A stretch of DNA of 64,000 nucleotides from Agapetus fuscipes (GCA_951799405.1 OX637332.1:28868832-28932831); one strand, 5' to 3'. Counted from the stretch's first letter, positions 20,598-29,630 are shown. Made by a program: numbers and translations. Notes: generated by a model from the sequence alone, not told the origin.

Positions 20598-20795
20598 TGT
20601 AAAAAATGCTCTTCACTGGGTTGAAAGATTCATTTACCTTTAAAAAACAGATCGGTCATCAAAGGTTCATCCAGCCTTATAAAAAATCGGTATTGCTTGA
20701 GAGTTGGTTCTTTGTAGCGAAAACCAAACTCACAGAGGGCTGTTGAGGTGTGACTCACACGAAAACAGCGCTCAACAAATAAATCATCAATTTAT
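20598..20795 (+). mobile_element. SINE-B, 5-prime truncated
   Basis: Starts in the body at TGCTCTTCACTGGGTTGAAA and runs to the tail GAAAACAGCGCTCA and AAATAAATCATC. The tRNA-like head is missing. Confidence 0.85.
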
Positions 20796-21032
20796 TATTA
20801 TGCACAGAATGCCTTACACATATCTGCAAATAGTTCAATGGATATCCAAATAAAAAGAGACTTAGACTGAAGTGTATGGGGATGCAACACAGTTTTTTCA
20901 GATAATGAACTGGAAGCTAGTGACTTAAAACGACAGGATAGAGTACCACTTGCTATGAGAGATCAAGAAGATTTGGTGTAATGGGGCAATTATTAGACTC
21001 ATGGGACAAAGATGACTGATTGATGGTTGTAC

Positions 21033-21157
21033 CTGTTCATCTAACACGGTTTTCCTGTCTGTGAGGCAGTCGTTGGAGTCTGTTTCGTCTTTGTTGCGGT
21101 CGATGGGATCATCCAGGCCCTGGATGTGAGCGGAGACCTTGATGCTGCCCTGCAACA
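21033..21157 (-). CDS. SMOC: SMOC exon 7: linker and start of the TY domain
   Basis: Acceptor ATCTGTTGTAG, phase 1. Donor GAACAG|GTACAA, phase 0. Encodes residues 238-279: LLQGSIKVSAHIQGLDDPID, an acidic stretch, then CLTDRKTVLDEQ, whose C268 opens the TY domain completed in exon 8. A second AG at 21151-21152 (TTGCAG) would give phase 0 and does not fit the preceding donor in the chosen frame. The upstream hydrophobic block resembles the SMOC-specific segment before the second TY of vertebrate SMOCs. Confidence 0.78.
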
Positions 21158-21186
21158 CTACAACAGATGATGATCAGAAACATCAT

Positions 21187-21475
21187 GGGCCGGTCTGTAG
21201 TCCAGTGGCAACACTTTGGACTCGTAAATGGAAGGTTGTGGATTCGGATCCCGGTGGAGCACAAAATATACCATTTATATTTCGAATGTGCTCTTCGCTG
21301 AGTTGAAAAATTCATAAACCTTTACCAAAGACCGGTCACTGAAAGGTCCATCCAACCTTACAACAACTGGGTCTTGCTTGAGAATTGGCGCTTTCTACAG
21401 CGACGACCAAGCTCGCAGAGGGCTCTTGAAGTGTGATACACACAAAAACAGCGCTCACCAAATAAATCATCCTAT
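21187..21475 (+). mobile_element. SINE-B, complete
   Basis: GGCCGGTCTGTAGTCCAGTG head, GGTTGTGGATTCGGATCC box B region, tail AGAGGGCTCTTGAAGTGTGA then CACAAAAACAGCGCTCACCA. Directly followed by SINE-A. Confidence 0.9.
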
Positions 21476-21477
21476 AT

Positions 21478-21792
21478 CGATAGCTCAGGTGGTAGAGTGC
21501 TTGCATTTCATGCCGAAAGCTCGGGTTTGAATCCCACCGAGGGTGTCAGAAATGATTTCCCGTTTCGGTGTTTACTTCAAACCCCAAAATAAAATACCGG
21601 CAAGGTTTACTCAGCCTTCACAAGAAATGAGTACCAGCACTCTCCACTTCAACTGAATTGGTTGGCGTAAGGCCGGCTCCCTTACCTGTAAAAATAAATA
21701 GGTTCAACTCGCCACATGCGACACCTTCGGGGATAACGCAGCAAGAAGTTATACTATATGTGTAGCTTAGTTGTGTGCGTTTCTTATTATCA
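21478..21792 (+). mobile_element. SINE-A, near complete
   Basis: CGATAGCTCAGGTGGTAGAG (box A), CGGGTTTGAATCCCACCGAG (box B), GATTTCCCGTTTCGGTGTTT, CAAGGTTTACTCAGCCTTCA and the end TATGTGTAGCTTAGTTG. Confidence 0.9.
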
Positions 21793-22064
21793 CAGATATT
21801 GTACTGATAAGTTCAGATTGATACAAATTAGTTTAGTTTGTTGATACTGTTACGATTTACGGGTTCAATTTAATACAAACTTTGGTTAATTTATTTCACA
21901 CAATTTATTTTCAGATTCCATTCACATTTGTTTCAAATACAGAGTGGCTTTTTAATTATTCAGCTCGATGGCTATGATATAAGTCTTTCGCCACAGACAG
22001 CTTTGGCCCTTTATATGGCATGACATAAGGACGATTCTCGAAACACTGGGAACCGGAAGAGGCA

Positions 22065-22287
22065 TGACTCCGCCGGAACATTCTATTCAGAACATTCGAT
22101 CGAACACTCACACCATCAAACAAACACAAGTACAATTAGATAAACACTAAAAAATATTACAAGTACAATTATTCATGTTACGAATTGTCTGTCTGTGTAG
22201 GTCTGTGAAGATGCTTTAAATAATTGTACTTTTATTTGTTGAATGAGTATTTACTTGAATATTCTAAATAGAACTTCTGGCGAAATC
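22065..22287. mobile_element. TIR element (CGCCGGAACATTCTATT termini)
   Basis: The left end CGCCGGAACATTCTATTCAG and the right end, read on the minus strand as CGCCAGAAGTTCTATTTAGA, match over about 60 bp up to AAGTACAATTA. Related pieces are at 13540-13690 and 18000-18180. Confidence 0.7.
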
Positions 22288-22324
22288 TTGAAATCTGATT
22301 TATTACCATTCTCAACTTTGTTCA

Positions 22325-22632
22325 GACATCATTTCACTTTCACACTCGCATCACATTATAAATCTAAATTACTACTTCCAGCCACCTTGCTTTGAGTTTT
22401 TCCACAGCCCTGGGGTCTTCAAGTTCCTGTATTTGGTTCACGAAACATTGGGAAATAGAAAATGCAAGATCAAATCTATAGATTATAGATCTTGCCTTTT
22501 CTATTTCCCAATGTTTCAAGAACCAAATACACGAACTTGAAGACCCCAGGGATGTGGAAAAACTCAAAGCAAGGTGGCTGGAAGTAGTAATTTAGATTTA
22601 TAATGTGATGGGAGTGTGAAAGTGGAGAAGGG
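22325..22632. repeat. Near-perfect hairpin of about 300 bp
   Basis: 22325-22479 is repeated in inverse orientation at 22480-22632 with only about six mismatches over the inner 145 bp. The centre GATCAAATCTATAGATT is itself almost palindromic, so there is essentially no loop. Landmarks are CCAGCCACCTTGCTTTGAGT on the left and its complement at 22565-22584. It lies in SMOC intron 6. The 67-codon minus frame through it is a by-product. Confidence 0.92.
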
Positions 22633-22759
22633 AAATAATGGCTTTTGGAGGTTGAGTGTGTGTGGTGTGAATTGAAAGCCCGTTTTTGAAAGTGTATATT
22701 TTTAATGCAGTCAGTACTGTTCAATCAAAGGTAATTCAAAATGTTGTATTGGTTGCAAT

Positions 22760-23430
22760 CTTCCGGTCTTCAAGCTGCGTCCAGGCGGAAGTCCTCCTTA
22801 ATCCGCCTTGCTTGTGAGGCGAGCAGGATGCTTGATGCTTGAAGTGGGGGAAGGAAAGGAAATATGGAAAGTGGCAATTAGGAAGTAACTTGTAACTTTT
22901 GAGGAAGTTCGGATTGGCCCTAACAAGGACCTTTTGTTGTGAGCAGGAGAAAAAACTGTAAGCTTTTGAGGAAAATTAAAAGTGGCCCTAAGAAGGACCT
23001 TTTGTTGTGATGTGAGCGGTGAGCTGTAGGAGACGGTTGCCTCAAGTCTGTTCCGGGCGAGGTCTTGGGAATCTTCTAGGTGAAGTAGTAGCGAAGCTGG
23101 AGATGTCCAGGTGAAGATATGATGAAGCTGGAGATGTCCAGGCGAAGGTGCAAAGTAGTTTTGCTTCTCTGCTTGGAAATTGGCGGGAACGCGAGACGGC
23201 TTGCAATTTTGGCGGGAGCGCGGAGTGGATGTAGATGCTGTCCGCTAGGGGGTTTAGGCGTCTCTCTGGTGAAGATGTAGTGATCTGCGGAGACGTCCAG
23301 GCGACGGTGCAAAGTAGTTTTGCGTCTCTGCTTGGAAATCGGCGGGAACGCGAGACGGCTTGCAATTTTGGCGGGAGCGCGGTAGATGTTGCTCGTTCCG
23401 TGGTCTCAGTGTGTCTGTCTGGCAAGAGCG
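22760..23430. repeat. GC-rich region with internal direct duplications
   Basis: About 105 bp (GTCCAGGCGAAGGTGCAAAG to TTTTGGCGGGAGCGCGG) at 23122-23222 recurs at 23293-23384 with few changes. GGAGATGTCCAGG also repeats at 23098 and 23122. A 65-bp unit ending AAGGACCTTTTGTTGTGA occurs at about 22895-22941 and 22965-23011. Not matched elsewhere. Possibly the 5-prime region of an unrecognised element. Confidence 0.7.
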
Positions 23431-23636
23431 CGCCGTATGCAGTTTTATACTCCCACTCGTTCGCGCAGGCCCACTACTACGGGTGGGCACGCACAATTTT
23501 CGGATTATCTTCTTTATATCTGATTTCAAATATCTGGTTTTCTTTCATCTTCTGTACTGATGCACCACAGGCTAAACAAAGTTGAGAATGGCAATAAATC
23601 AACTTATATTTCACAGATCATTTGGTAAGTACTCAC

Positions 23637-23738
23637 ACAGAGCTGGCTTGGTCTTCTGTATTTGATACGTTGGGGAGTTTCTGTGCGCACGTCTATCAGA
23701 TCTCTTGGGATGATCACTTTCTGCGGCTCGAGAATCCA
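23637..23738 (-). CDS. SMOC: SMOC exon 6: hydrophilic linker, symmetric 102-bp exon
   Basis: Acceptor TATTCTTTGCAG and donor CTCTGT|GTGAGT. Using the strong donor of exon 5, the frame reads DSRAAESDHPKRSDRRAHRN and SPTYQIQKTKPAL (residues 204-237), open across the exon and phase 1 at both ends. The alternative frame (WILEPQKVIIPRDLID...) is also open and more hydrophobic, but needs a weaker exon 5 donor. Because it is a multiple of three with equal phases, the exon could be skipped without shifting the frame. No domain is recognised. Confidence 0.62.
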
Positions 23739-23884
23739 CTGCAAAGAATAACTACTTTGTAATAATAACTAAGTTGCAAAGGATGCCCCCTATAATTGAT
23801 TTTATTTATAAATTTTCAAAACAAAATATAAAAATGTTTTGATGATACAGCACCACTAGAGAGTGATTTAGTTTTCATTTGTTC

Positions 23885-24012
23885 TGTTTACATGTATAAA
23901 CATTTAAAATTCATATAAAATGCATGCCTACAAAACAGACAAGCGTAAGTTCGGGCTTACAAATGCTGCATTTGTGTTGCAAATAAAAATCCAAACCTCA
24001 AATGAACACAAA
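23885..24012 (-). mobile_element. RTE-like LINE tail fragment
   Basis: TTTAAAATTCATATAAAATG, GCTTACAAATGCTGCAT and CAAACCTCAAATGAACA, the 3-prime half of the tail block on the minus strand. Confidence 0.75.
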
Positions 24013-24104
24013 ACCAGTCCCCTGGATAACGTAAATAAAAAATGTTTTGAAGATATAGCACCTCTAGAGACGGATTAAGTTTTAATACAGTTTTTCTATT
24101 TACA

Positions 24105-24302
24105 CATGGGGAAGGTTGTGGATTTGAATCCTGGCGGAGCACAAAAATATACCATTTATATTTCCAAATGTGCTCTTCGCTGGGTTGAAAAAATTCATAA
24201 ATCTTAACCAAAGACCGGTCACTGAAAAGTCCATCCAACCTTACAACAACTGGGACTTGCTTGAGAATTGGCGCTTTCTACAGCGACGACCAATCTCGCA
24301 GA
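24105..24302 (+). mobile_element. SINE-B body, interrupted downstream
   Basis: GGAAGGTTGTGGATTTGAAT through GAGAATTGGCGCTTTCTACA and CTCGCAG. The tail is separated by two later insertions and resumes at 24508-24519 and 24749-24790. Confidence 0.82.
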
Positions 24303-24507
24303 TTGTCTAATCTAGAGGTGTCTAATCTAATCTAAGTTGCAAAATATATGTAACATTAGAAATTCACATTATGTGCATTTTCACAAAACAGACACGTATA
24401 AGTTCGCGCTTAAACATACCGCATGTGGTCCTTCAATATAAAACCCCGCATCTCAAATGAACATACACCCTGCAACTCCTGCCGACCTTCCCTGAAACAG
24501 GGAACAG
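24303..24507 (-). mobile_element. RTE-like LINE tail inserted in SINE-B
   Basis: TCTAATCTAATCTAAGTTGC (3-prime tail, minus strand) through GACCTTCCCTGAAACAGGGA, where the copy is 5-prime truncated. Confidence 0.8.
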
Positions 24508-24519
24508 TGTGATACACAC

Positions 24520-24748
24520 CAGAGGTGAAGGGTGCCATACAACTCGATTCCCATCGGTTTCCCTTTTAAAATGAGGCAAAAATGACAATAAAGTAGACTG
24601 CATGGTTTCAATGGGGGAAAAATATGTATTGTTTCTTTGGTTTTAAATGTATTTTTTTACTTTGTGCCTTTATTTTATAACTACTTTGTTGCCTCATTTT
24701 AAAAGGGAAGCCGATGGGAATTGAATTGTATGGCACCCTTCGCCACTG
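24520..24748. mobile_element. hAT-type MITE with 8-bp target duplication
   Basis: The left terminus CAGAGGTGAAGGGTGCCATA and the minus-strand right terminus CAGTGGCGAAGGGTGCCATA match the hAT CAGNGGYG consensus, with inverted repeats of about 57 bp. ATACACAC flanks it on both sides (24512-24519 and 24749-24756), which restores the SINE-B tail when the insert is removed. Confidence 0.88.
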
Positions 24749-25004
24749 ATACACACAAAAACAGGGCTCACCAGATAAATCATCCTTATATTATTATTAT
24801 TATATCCTATAATAACTAATCCAACATTACATTGTTGCCTTTCGACTTGGATTTCAGCACTGCCTTCAAAATTATCTTCAATAGCCTACATTGGTTTTTT
24901 TTTTGCGTTGCACAAATTTCAGCACTGCTTATAAAATTATCCTCAATAGCTTTCATTGTCTATGTGCACTTTATATTGCAACTTGATTTTGTTGTTTAAC
25001 TTAC

Positions 25005-25119
25005 TGGCTACATCAGGGGCTGTCAGACAAGTCTCCCATTCTTGTCTGGAGATGGAATCGTCTGCATTCGAGTCGCAAATCTTCCCGAAGGATCTGGCAC
25101 AGCGTCTGGGCTGAACCAC
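25005..25119 (-). CDS. SMOC: SMOC exon 5: second EF-hand of the first EC domain
   Basis: Acceptor TTAATTGCAG, phase 0. Donor GCCA|GTAAGT, phase 1. Encodes residues 166-203: VVQPRRCARSFGKICDSNAD then DSISRQEWETCLTAPDVA. EF-hand loop is D181-E192 (DSNADDSISRQE) with acceptable ligands at 1, 3, 5, 9 and 12. The PxxCARSFxxxCD and EWETCL framing cysteines match the SPARC-type EC pattern (KKCARRF..YCD in vertebrate SMOC). Confidence 0.9.
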
Positions 25120-25129
25120 CTGCAATTAA

Positions 25130-25414
25130 GATTCATATCTCAAGACAAGTGAAATGAGCGTCCCGAGAATATCATTTGTCTGAGCAATTTGTATACAGGG
25201 GTCTATAAGTATGAGTCATGTAGAATCAAAAGCAGCAGATGAAAATAAGAAAATAAATAAAAAATAGGCAGATAGAAACAATAATATTGAGAATGTCATT
25301 TCCAGTGTAATCAAGTAGTTCTCCAATTTCCGAAAAAAAAGAGATTGAACTAACTGAGTATGAACCTCCTATAATCAAAAACCTTAGTTTCAAGCATTTG
25401 CGACTCATGTAACA
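25130..25414. other. SMOC intron 4, nothing recognised
   Basis: AT-rich, no shared repeat or coding signal that I can identify. Confidence 0.5.
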
Positions 25415-25602
25415 TGTTTAATATATGCCCTTAAAAACATGTGTAAATTTTGCTCCATGTAAATTTACAAAATAACACTGAAGCCTTAAATGAATATAAA
25501 CCCTGCTACGAGTGCGCTTGCAGACTGTCCCTGAAACAGGTGACATTGGAAATGTGAACCAAATTTTTAGAGTAGCCTCATACTTGCCAAGAAACACAAA
25601 AT
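25415..25602 (-). mobile_element. RTE-like LINE tail, diverged
   Basis: GTAAATTTACAAAATAACAC, GCCTTAAATGAATATAAACC, GACTGTCCCTGAAACAGGTG and AGCCTCATACTTGCCAAG match the tail order on the minus strand with high divergence. Confidence 0.55.
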
Positions 25603-25649
25603 TTTTGTAAGTCAAATAATTAAAAACTTCAAATCATAATAAAAAATGT

Positions 25650-26735
25650 AATCTGAAATCTAAATTGCAAAGATATATTGCATTTAAGCAGACATAATAT
25701 TATAATAAGTTCATGTGAACTCACAACATAAGAAACCCAATCTCAAATGAACATAAGCCACGCAACTCTTGCCGACCTTCGCTGAAATAGGGGTGACATT
25801 TTTTTTTTTTTTAAGGAATCCTGTGCGGGAGGCTCCCCAATTCTTGAGAATCTTGGGGGTCTATGTCACCCTGGAAGGGTGCCGCAGAGGTGTTGCTTGA
25901 GTTCTTGGTTCTGGCGTGAGGCGCTGCAAGGAAGTGGTGATTGATGTTGGTTTTGAATAAAACCGGATTAAATTGGGAAGGGAACACAGATACTGGTAGA
26001 CCATTCCATAAACGGGCAGTTTGGCAAAGGAATGAGTCATGAAAACGCCAAGTTCTCATAGTTTTGAGATCGACTGCAAAGGGATGAATGAGAGTCGTAC
26101 TACGAGTTTCCCTTTCTGAAATGAGAGGGGGAGGGATTAATGAATGGAGCTCATTAGAACAAGCTCCGTGGTAATATCGATAAAAAAGACAGAGCATTCC
26201 AACCTTTCTTCTGTGTTGGAGCGGCTGCAGATCGGATGTCAGAGAAGGATCATTGATCAATCTCACTGCCCTCCTTTGCACAGAATCAAGTTGGTCACTC
26301 AACTTCTTGGACATACCACACCAGAGATGGCTGCCATATTCGATAATGGGGCGGATTTGGGATTTATACAGAGTCAATAATTGGGCTGAAGTAAAAAACC
26401 TACGGGCTCTGTATAATATGCCAAGTCGACGGAAAGCGGAAGTTGTGCGAGACTCAATAGCATCATGGTATTTTAACTCTGATGACAGAGAAACACCAAG
26501 AAGATTTAAGTGTTCATGGTTAGGGAGGGAGACATTGTTGAAAGTTGGGAGATAGTTGTTTGGAATCCTCTTTAAGGATATCAGACATGCTTGAGTCTTT
26601 TTGATGTTGAACTCTACAAGGTTGTCAGTGCCCCAACGGCTGACAGCCCTGAGATCTGTATTGACATTGGCAAAGTGAACAATTTTTTACATTATGCGTG
26701 GTCTGCTTCATACCAACCTATAAGTCAAGGAACAA
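25650..26735 (-). mobile_element. RTE-like LINE tail split by a jockey-like LINE
   Basis: The 3-prime part occupies 25650-25800 (CTAAATTGCAAAGATATATT to GAAATAGGGGTGACATT). The 5-prime part resumes at 26660-26735 (TGACATTGGCAAAGTGAACA to CCTATAAGTCAAGG). TGACATT is duplicated at the break. Confidence 0.85.
25801..26659 (-). mobile_element. Jockey-like LINE, 5-prime truncated, inserted in a LINE tail
   Basis: The minus frame 25811-26377 encodes the C-terminal reverse-transcriptase region of a jockey/CR1-superclade element: SQIRPIIEYGSHLWCG, LDSVQRRAVRLI, MLCLFYRYYHGACS, LIPPPL, TWRFHDSFLCQTARLWNGLP. The region 26378-26659 continues upstream as diverged coding sequence. The poly-A tail (T run at 25800-25812) confirms orientation. 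Copies of the same family lie at 26752-27090, 42465-42690 and 57560-58192. Confidence 0.85.
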
Positions 26736-26751
26736 GTAAAATTAAACTATA

Positions 26752-27095
26752 CTTTTTTTAAGGATTCCTGTGCGGGAGACTCCCTAGATTTCAAAGACTC
26801 TAACAGTGCTACTCTTAGACATTTTGGTCGTTAGTTGAGCCCACGCTTTGACAAACAAATGACGTCTGAGCTGAAAGTCTCATCACCACGGTCGTTCTTA
26901 CCTACTGAATTTCGTTAATATTTGTATGAAAACTGATCAGCTGTTCACTTGCGGCCATCTTGGATTGACAAGTCTTTATACAAATGCATCATTAGTTTGT
27001 CAAAGCCTGGGCTCAACGGACGGCTAAAATGTCTAAGAATAGCACCGTAAGGGTTTATGACACTTGTTGTAGTGCCGCAGATGTGTTTTGAAAAA
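26752..27095 (-). mobile_element. Jockey-like LINE 3-prime end, split by a MITE
   Basis: AAGGATTCCTGTGCGGGAGA (26759-26778) up to TTTCAAAGACTC, then after the MITE TTTATGACACTTGTTGTAGT (27054-27073). The order matches the minus strand of 58081-58190. Confidence 0.75.
26804..27047. mobile_element. MITE with C(A/G)GTGCTA termini, TAA duplication
   Basis: A 244-bp element. The left end CAGTGCTACTCTTAGACATT matches the minus-strand right end CGGTGCTATTCTTAGACATT over about 50 bp. TAA flanks both sides (26801-26803 and 27048-27050). It interrupts the jockey-like LINE end and lies 94 bp from SMOC exon 4. Confidence 0.85.
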
Positions 27096-27140
27096 AATGA
27101 CTTAAGATTAAAAGCATGGCAATGAGAATCTTGATATCAC

Positions 27141-27343
27141 CTTTTTGAGCAGTCTCCTGAGTTGCCTGTACTCTGTCCTCTCCAACTTGCCGCTTCCGTC
27201 CGTGTCCATGGCGGAGAACTTCCAGTCCAGCGCCGTGGTGTTGACACTCGACTGGGCCGCAGCCCCTTTAGAGCGGGCGTACTCTGAGCGGAAGATTCCC
27301 AGAAGGTTGGCACTGAACAGCACGCGGTCGACTCTGTCACATT
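27141..27343 (-). CDS. SMOC: SMOC exon 4: first EC domain, first EF-hand
   Basis: Acceptor TTTGTGTTTCAG, phase 1. Donor AAAAAG|GTGATA, phase 0. Encodes residues 98-165: ECDRVDRVLFSANLLGIFRS as the first helix, then LDWKFSAMDTDGSGKLERTE with a canonical EF loop D144-E155, and YRQLRRLLKK. This is the N-terminal half of a SPARC-type EC domain, completed by exon 5. Vertebrate SMOC1/2 have a thyroglobulin domain at this place, so an EC domain here is notable. Confidence 0.92.
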
Positions 27344-27379
27344 CTGAAACACAAATTGAAAACACTTTAGGAAACAAAT

Positions 27380-27614
27380 AGGACCGGTCCGTAGTCCAGT
27401 GGTAACACTTTGGACACGTGAATGAAAGGTTGTGGGGTTGAATCCCAGCAGAGCACAAAAAATATACCATTTATATTTTCAAATTTGCTCTTCGCTGGGT
27501 TGAAAAATTCATAAACCTTTACCAAAGGCCGGTCATCAAAAGGTCCATCCAGCCTTACAACAACTGGGTCTTGCTTGAGAATTGGCGCTTTGTAGTGACA
27601 ACCAAGCTCGTAAA
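27380..27614 (+). mobile_element. SINE-B, joined to SINE-A
   Basis: GGACCGGTCCGTAGTCCAGT head, GGGTTGAATCCCAGC box B region, body to AAGCTCGTAAAAAGTCC, at which point SINE-A begins. The junction is the same as at about 16440. Confidence 0.88.
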
Positions 27615-27785
27615 AAGTCCGGTCGATAGCTCAGTTGGTAGAATGGCAAGGTGTACTCAGCCTTCACAAGAAATGAGAACCAGCCCCCCCGGGAGCTGGG
27701 AAACCTCCGTTTTCAACTGGAAGTGGTTTGTGTGAGTAGGCAAGAACTTACACTATATGTGTAGTTTAGTTGCGTTTTTTATATG
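27615..27785 (+). mobile_element. SINE-A with internal deletion
   Basis: GGTCGATAGCTCAGTTGGTA then jumps to GCAAGGTGTACTCAGCCTTC and ends TATATGTGTAGTTTAGTTGC. The box-B part is deleted. Confidence 0.85.
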
Positions 27786-27861
27786 AGTCGTGGGAAGCAG
27801 ACTCCCTTTTATTAGTACCTAGATCTATTTGGAGTAGATTATTATTTGTGAATTATGTTCC

Positions 27862-28310
27862 TTAACTTATAGGTTGGTATGCGGCTGACCACCCATGCTG
27901 TAGAAAATGGTTCACTTTGCCAATGTCACCCCTGTTTCAGGGAAGGTCGGCAGGAGTTGCAGGGTGTATGCCCATTTGAGATTCGGGTTTTTATATTGAA
28001 GGATTTCATGCGGCATGTTTAAGCGCGAACTTAAAGATGTAAAATAATAATAATAATCTATAATCTAAGTTGCAAGGATATATTCATTCAAAGCTCTCAG
28101 ATGTATGCCCACAAACAAACACGTGTAGTTCGCGCTTACAAATGCTGATTGTGTACTTACAAATAAAATTCAAACCTCAAATGAACATAAGCCCCACAAC
28201 TTTTGCCGATCTTCCCTGAAACAGGGGATGTATGTTTTGTGAAAATGCATGTAATGTGAATCGCTAATGTTCCTTATATTTTGCAACTTAGATTAGATTA
28301 GATTCAGTAG
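27862..28310. mobile_element. RTE-like LINE tail (+) containing an inserted tail (-)
   Basis: A + copy runs 27862-28035 (TTCCTTAACTTATAGGTTGG to TAAGCGCGAACTTAAAG). A minus copy runs about 28055-28228 (TATAATCTAAGTTGCAAGGA to CTTCCCTGAAACAGGGG). The + copy then resumes at 28229-28310 (GTTTTGTGAAAATGCATGTA to TTAGATTAGATTAG). Confidence 0.82.
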
Positions 28311-28588
28311 AGGTGCTTTTGTATATTGCATACATTTGTCTATTTACTCGGTGGTGAGGAATTTACGCGATGTTTTATACTATGGGTTCTGTAACAAGCT
28401 CGCGTAAAGTGAGTAGGTACAATGAACTGTAGGCTCTCCAGGGATGTTATGAATATCAGTAACCGTAACTGAAACTACGGATAACCGAAATAAAAATTTT
28501 CGTAACCGAAACCGATGTAAACGTTTCGGATAATTTTGGTCAGCAGGGCAGTGGTCAGGGCATTAGTGTAAATACGCGTATTACCCTG
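28311..28588. other. SMOC intron 3, nothing recognised
   Basis: Repeated AACCGAAA/GTAACCG phrases near 28455-28530, possibly degenerate simple sequence. No gene. Confidence 0.5.
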
Positions 28589-28821
28589 TACCCTTAGTAC
28601 GAGTTGCAAAACTTGAGTAAAAAAAAAGTTTACGGAAAGTATGATTTTCCCCAAAATCTGACGTTTTTGTTTCTTACACTTTATGGTCTTAGCAAAAGAG
28701 TTACAGTGATGAAGAAAATCAAGTTCAAACAAACAAAAACGGTAGATTTTGGGGAAAACCACTCTTGAATACTTTCCGTAAACTTTACTTTACTCAAGTT
28801 TTGCAACTCGTACTCAGGGTA
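28589..28821. mobile_element. Palindromic MITE family H, copy 1 (CTG duplication)
   Basis: Starts TACCCTTAGTACGAGTTGCA and ends with its complement. Flanked by CTG on both sides (28586-28588 and 28822-28824). About 95 bp of each end pair with each other. Confidence 0.88.
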
Positions 28822-29027
28822 CTGCTCACTCGCGTTACGGGCAGCCTGGTCTTAGTATGTACGAGTATGTACCTAAAAGTCGGGGGTCTTTTTGCGCGAG
28901 TCAAAGAACGATTCGAGAGCCCGATTGGTTACAATATGTACTTGCGTATGCTTAGCCACGCCTCCCTCGCCACTCACCGTAACGCGATTATACGCGTTTA
29001 AGCACATGCCTACCAACTTCCCTTCCC

Positions 29028-29630
29028 TGAATTTGAATCCCACCAAAACGCAGCGCGGCCAGCTAGCCACGCTGTGACGTCAAATTGACGTAGATGGATC
29101 AGCCCGTCATCGAGGGCCTAACGGTACCTACACTCCATAGATCCGAAGTTCTATCGAGGTCACATCCGCCTAAATAAAAAAAATGTCCTGTTTTACTCGA
29201 AATCGAAAATGTGCGAATTTTAAAAAGCTATAATCTAAAAACTAAGCCAGATATTATTGTTTTAAAAACGCAGATGCATTTATTAAAATGTAGTCTATCT
29301 AAAATCTAAATCTAAATCTAAGCTGCAAAGATATGTACCATTTGAGATTCATATTAAATGCATTCCCACAAGCAGACATGCATAATTTCGCGCTTACACA
29401 TGCTGCATGTGGACCTACAATATAAAAAACCCAATCTCAAATGAACATAAGCCCTGCAACTCTTGCCGACCTTCCCTGAAGCAGGGGTGACATTGGCAAA
29501 GTGAACCATTTTTTACAGTATGGGTGGTCAGCCGCATACCAACCTATCAGTCAAGGAGTACAAGCAATTAATATTATTAATATAATACTATCATTTTATG
29601 AAATAAAATTACCCTATTACGGTACCGAAA
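29028..29630. repeat. Dispersed element E, copy 2, split by a LINE tail
   Basis: 29028-29300 matches 18555-18835 and 29590-29630 (TTTTATGAAATAAAATTACC) matches 18830-18870. The RTE-like LINE tail at about 29301-29570 separates them. Confidence 0.78.
29301..29570 (-). mobile_element. RTE-like LINE tail, complete block
   Basis: AAATCTAAATCTAAGCTGCA microsatellite end, through GACCTTCCCTGAAGCAGGGG to CCTATCAGTCAAGGAG on the minus strand. Confidence 0.85.

Noticed and set aside
23042..23585. Overlapping frames of 78-127 codons in the GC-rich block
   Set aside because: They arise from internal direct duplications in both strands and contain no domain.
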